Assembly: GCA_945906975.1 (NCBI GenBank)
Contig: CAMDRY010000022.1
Span: 1 to 18,314 of the forward strand
DNA length: 18,314 nt
From: Bordetella parapertussis
GTDB taxonomy: Bacteria; Pseudomonadota; Gammaproteobacteria; Burkholderiales; SG8-39
Direction: 5' to 3'
Shown: piece after piece, positions 15,108-18,314 of the stretch
Numbering within the stretch: the first letter of the stretch is position 1
Layout: every line of letters begins with the position of its first letter
Notes under the pieces: generated by a model
What the model was told of the DNA's origin: nothing
What the model saw: the letters and a program-made list of their open reading frames with translations, nothing else
Database searches by the model: none
Translations under genes and position numbers: made by a program

Positions 15108-16874
15108 ATGCAACTCAAGGCACATAATCAAGTCACAGGATGCCATATCATGGACCGCGGACCGACATTGGAATTTACCGGCGCTGAAATCGTCATCAAA
15201 TGCCTGCAGGAGGAGAAGGTCGAGTTCCTGTTTGGCTACCCGGGCGGCGCCGTGCTCTACCTTTACGACGAAATTTTCAAGCAGGACAAGATCAAGCACG
15301 TCCTGGTGCGTCATGAACAGGGCGCAGCCCATGCCGCGGACGGGTACGCGCGATCGAGCAAGAAGGTCGGCGTCTGCCTGGTCACCTCCGGTCCCGGCCT
15401 GACCAACGCGGTGACGGGCATCGCCACCGCCTACCTCGATTCGATCCCGATGGTGATCATCAGTGGTCAGGTGCCGACACGCGCGATTGGCGAAGATGCG
15501 TTTCAGGAAGTTGATACGGTGGGCATCACCCGCCCGTGCGTAAAGCATAATTTCCTCGTCAAGGACGTCAAGGACATCGCTGCGACGATGAAGAAGGCCT
15601 TCTATCTGGCCAGCAGCGGCCGTCCCGGACCGGTGCTGGTGGACATCCCCAAGGACATCACGATCGCCAAGGCAGCTTTCGAGTATCCCGAAACGGTGAC
15701 GATGCGCTCGTACAACCCGGTGACAAAGGGCCATCCGGGGCAGATTAAAAAGGCTGTGCAGTTGCTACTAGAGGCAGAGCGACCGATGATTTACGCCGGC
15801 GGCGGCGTCATTCTGTCCGATGCGGCGCCCCAGCTCACCGAGTTTGTGCGACATCTCGGGTTCCCGTGTACCAACACCCTGATGGGTCTTGGCGGATTCC
15901 CCGCAACCGACCGCCATTCGCTCGGCATGCTCGGCATGCACGGTACCTACGAGGCGAACATGGCGATGCAGAATTGCGATGTGCTGCTGGCCATCGGGGC
16001 GCGCTTCGACGATCGCGTGATCGGCAATCCCGAACACTTTGCCCAAAACCCGCGCAAGATCATCCACATTGACATTGATCCCTCGTCGATTTCCAAGCGC
16101 GTCAAGGTTGACGTGCCCATCGTCGGCAGTGTGCCCGATGTCCTTGAGGACATGCTCAAGCTGTTGCAGGCAGCCAAAACCAAGCCTGATGTCTCGGCGC
16201 TCAAAGAATGGTGGAAGCAGATCGAAACCTGGCGTTCCCGCGACTGTTTGAAATACGACCGCAACAGCGCGATTATCAAGCCGCAGGCGGTGATCGAAAA
16301 GCTGTACGAGCTCACCGGCGGCGATGCCATCATCACTTCCGACGTCGGCCAGCATCAGATGTGGGCGGCGCAATTTTACAAATTTGACAAGCCGCGCCGC
16401 TGGATTAACTCGGGCGGTCTGGGCACCATGGGCGTGGGTCTTCCGTTTGCGATGGGGGCGATCCTGGCCAACCCTGGTGCGACCGTGGCCTGCGTTACCG
16501 GCGAAGCCTCGATCCAGATGTGCATTCAGGAGCTCTCCACCTGCAAGCAGTATCACCTGCCGGTGAAGATCATCAATCTGAACAACCGCTACATGGGCAT
16601 GGTCCGGCAGTGGCAGGAATTTTTCCACGGCAACCGCTACGCCGAGTCGTACATGAACGCGTTGCCCGATTTTGTGAAGCTCGCCGAGAGCTACGGGCAC
16701 GTCGGCATGAAGATTGAAAAGCCCTCCGATATCGAACCGGCGCTCAAAGAGGCGCTAGCGCGCAAGGACGATCTGGTGTTCATGGACTTCATCACCGATC
16801 AAAAGGAAAACGTCTTCCCGATGATTCCAGGAGGCAAGGGTATTTCCGAGATGATTCTGTCCGAAGACCTCTGA
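15108..16874 (+). CDS. ilvB: Acetolactate synthase, large catalytic subunit
   Basis: Thiamine-diphosphate enzyme that condenses two pyruvates to acetolactate, or pyruvate with 2-oxobutyrate, the first common step to valine, leucine and isoleucine. The 588-residue product is full length. The N-terminal domain has [13 protein letters not shown] and the catalytic Glu70 in [19 protein letters not shown]-domain and C-terminal segments follow. The ThDP/Mg motif is GE(465-466)ASIQM to NN (492-493), with Glu where most family members have Asp. MVRQWQ follows as usual. ATG 15108 has AGGTGAG 10 nt upstream; ATG 15150 (residue 15) with AGGA before it is a fair alternative, because the first 14 residues look unconserved. 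ilvN follows after 104 bp. It is divergent from the sigma-factor operon. Confidence 0.96.
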   Translation: MQLKAHNQVTGCHIMDRGPTLEFTGAEIVIKCLQEEKVEFLFGYPGGAVLYLYDEIFKQDKIKHVLVRHEQGAAHAADGYARSSKKVGVCLVTSGPGLTNAVTGIATAYLDSIPMVIISGQVPTRAIGEDAFQEVDTVGITRPCVKHNFLVKDVKDIAATMKKAFYLASSGRPGPVLVDIPKDITIAKAAFEYPETVTMRSYNPVTKGHPGQIKKAVQLLLEAERPMIYAGGGVILSDAAPQLTEFVRHLGFPCTNTLMGLGGFPATDRHSLGMLGMHGTYEANMAMQNCDVLLAIGARFDDRVIGNPEHFAQNPRKIIHIDIDPSSISKRVKVDVPIVGSVPDVLEDMLKLLQAAKTKPDVSALKEWWKQIETWRSRDCLKYDRNSAIIKPQAVIEKLYELTGGDAIITSDVGQHQMWAAQFYKFDKPRRWINSGGLGTMGVGLPFAMGAILANPGATVACVTGEASIQMCIQELSTCKQYHLPVKIINLNNRYMGMVRQWQEFFHGNRYAESYMNALPDFVKLAESYGHVGMKIEKPSDIEPALKEALARKDDLVFMDFITDQKENVFPMIPGGKGISEMILSEDL

Positions 16875-16978
16875 AACGCATCCATTTTTCATCAGGCGGC
16901 GGGTCGTCAACTTCCCGATCCTCCGCAACATCCCGTCTGTTACACGGTTCACCAGTTCACGACACGACACCCGAAGAC

Positions 16979-17470
16979 ATGCGACACATCATTTCGATAC
17001 TGCTTGAAAACGAGGCCGGCGCGCTCTCCCGGGTTTCGGGCCTCTTCTCTGCGCGCGGTTATAACATTGAGTCACTGACTGTGGCACCGACGGAAGACCC
17101 GTCCCTGTCCCGTATGACCATCGTTACCGCAGGCTCCGATGATGTTGTCGAGCAGATCACCAAGCAGCTGAACAAGCTCGTCGAGGTGGTGAAGTTATCC
17201 GATCTCGCCGAGGCGCCGCATATCGAGCGTGAGCTTATGTTGATCAAGGTGCGCGCGGTGGGTAAGGATCGGGAAGAACTCAAACGCATGGCGGATATTT
17301 TCCGTGGTCGCATCATCGATGTTACCGATGCGACCTACACCATGGAACTTACCGGCACCGGAGAAAAGCTGGACGCGTTCCTGCATGCGCTGGACGGCAG
17401 TGTGATTCTGGAAACGGTGCGTACCGGCGCCTCCGGGATCGCTCGAGGCGAACGTACGCTGAAGGTTTGA
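16979..17470 (+). CDS. ilvN: Acetolactate synthase, small regulatory subunit
   Basis: Regulatory subunit that binds the IlvB catalytic subunit, raises its activity and carries valine feedback inhibition. The 163-residue length equals the IlvH type. The N-terminal ACT domain (about 3-77) opens RHIISILLENEAGALSRVSGLFSARGYNIESL, with the Asn11, Gly14 and NIESL features expected at the effector site. The second, C-terminal domain (about 83-160) has the RELMLIKV strand and the TGTGEKLDAF stretch. It lies 104 bp after ilvB and 104 bp before ilvC on the same strand. The ATG gives the standard N-terminus; the Shine-Dalgarno sequence is weak (CGAAG close to the ATG). No terminator is seen on either side, so ilvBNC is probably one transcript. 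Confidence 0.97.
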   Translation: MRHIISILLENEAGALSRVSGLFSARGYNIESLTVAPTEDPSLSRMTIVTAGSDDVVEQITKQLNKLVEVVKLSDLAEAPHIERELMLIKVRAVGKDREELKRMADIFRGRIIDVTDATYTMELTGTGEKLDAFLHALDGSVILETVRTGASGIARGERTLKV

Positions 17471-17556
17471 CCCGCGGGGCGGCGCGTGTTTCGGAGGCGG
17501 TCCCGGGATGTCGGGATTGCCAGCGGCGGCAGCGACCTGTCCCCTAAGCCAATTGA

Positions 17557-18314
<758 letters not shown>

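Noticed and set aside
15768..16700. Long open frame of 310 codons on the minus strand inside ilvB
   Set aside because: It is an antisense shadow of a strongly conserved gene in GC-rich DNA; its His/Arg/Val-rich product has no protein-family character.

Overview
The window reads as chromosomal core sequence from a GC-rich betaproteobacterium. I judge this from gene order and protein type: pepA-holC-small protein-valS divergent from lptF-lptG, and a sigma factor-DUF3619-DUF3106-RDD cluster divergent from ilvB-ilvN-ilvC. Both arrangements are ones I associate with Nitrosomonadales, Rhodocyclales and Burkholderiales. I cannot fix a genus. Seventeen protein genes are supported, one of them (ilvC) cut by the right edge. 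I see no tRNA, rRNA, CRISPR array, insertion sequence or phage gene.

Layout. (1) 1-3.3 kb: moaC (molybdenum cofactor synthesis) divergent from a BepA-type periplasmic M48 metalloprotease with a TPR tail, then a chrB-like gene on the minus strand with no chrA beside it. (2) 3.5-5.1 kb: a 75-residue TusA-type sulfur carrier, convergent with an EntS-type MFS exporter. A 15-bp tandem duplication lies across the tusA stop codon. (3) 5.1-10.7 kb, minus strand: pepA, holC, a small hypothetical gene and valS, with the exporter starting 5 nt after valS. holC and valS products (Pol III chi and Val-tRNA synthetase) are housekeeping. The gap upstream of valS holds a perfect TATAAT box, a 9-bp hairpin at the predicted mRNA 5' end and a strongly self-complementary stretch of about 80 nt. 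(4) 10.8-12.9 kb, plus strand: lptF and lptG, overlapping by ATGA, encode the membrane half of the lipopolysaccharide exporter. (5) 13.0-14.9 kb, minus strand: a compact operon of an ECF-type sigma factor, a single-pass membrane protein (DUF3619), a secreted helical protein (DUF3106) and an RDD membrane protein. (6) 15.1 kb to the end, plus strand: ilvB, ilvN and ilvC for branched-chain amino acid synthesis.

Most of the window is ordinary. The observations that most deserve a second look are the sigma-factor gene, whose conserved N-terminus has no standard start codon in frame; the possibility that its overlapping membrane and periplasmic neighbours form a sigma/anti-sigma/sensor set; the structured DNA upstream of valS; and a palindrome inside the pepA promoter spacer. 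I did not find a clearly new defence, mobile or biosynthetic system.
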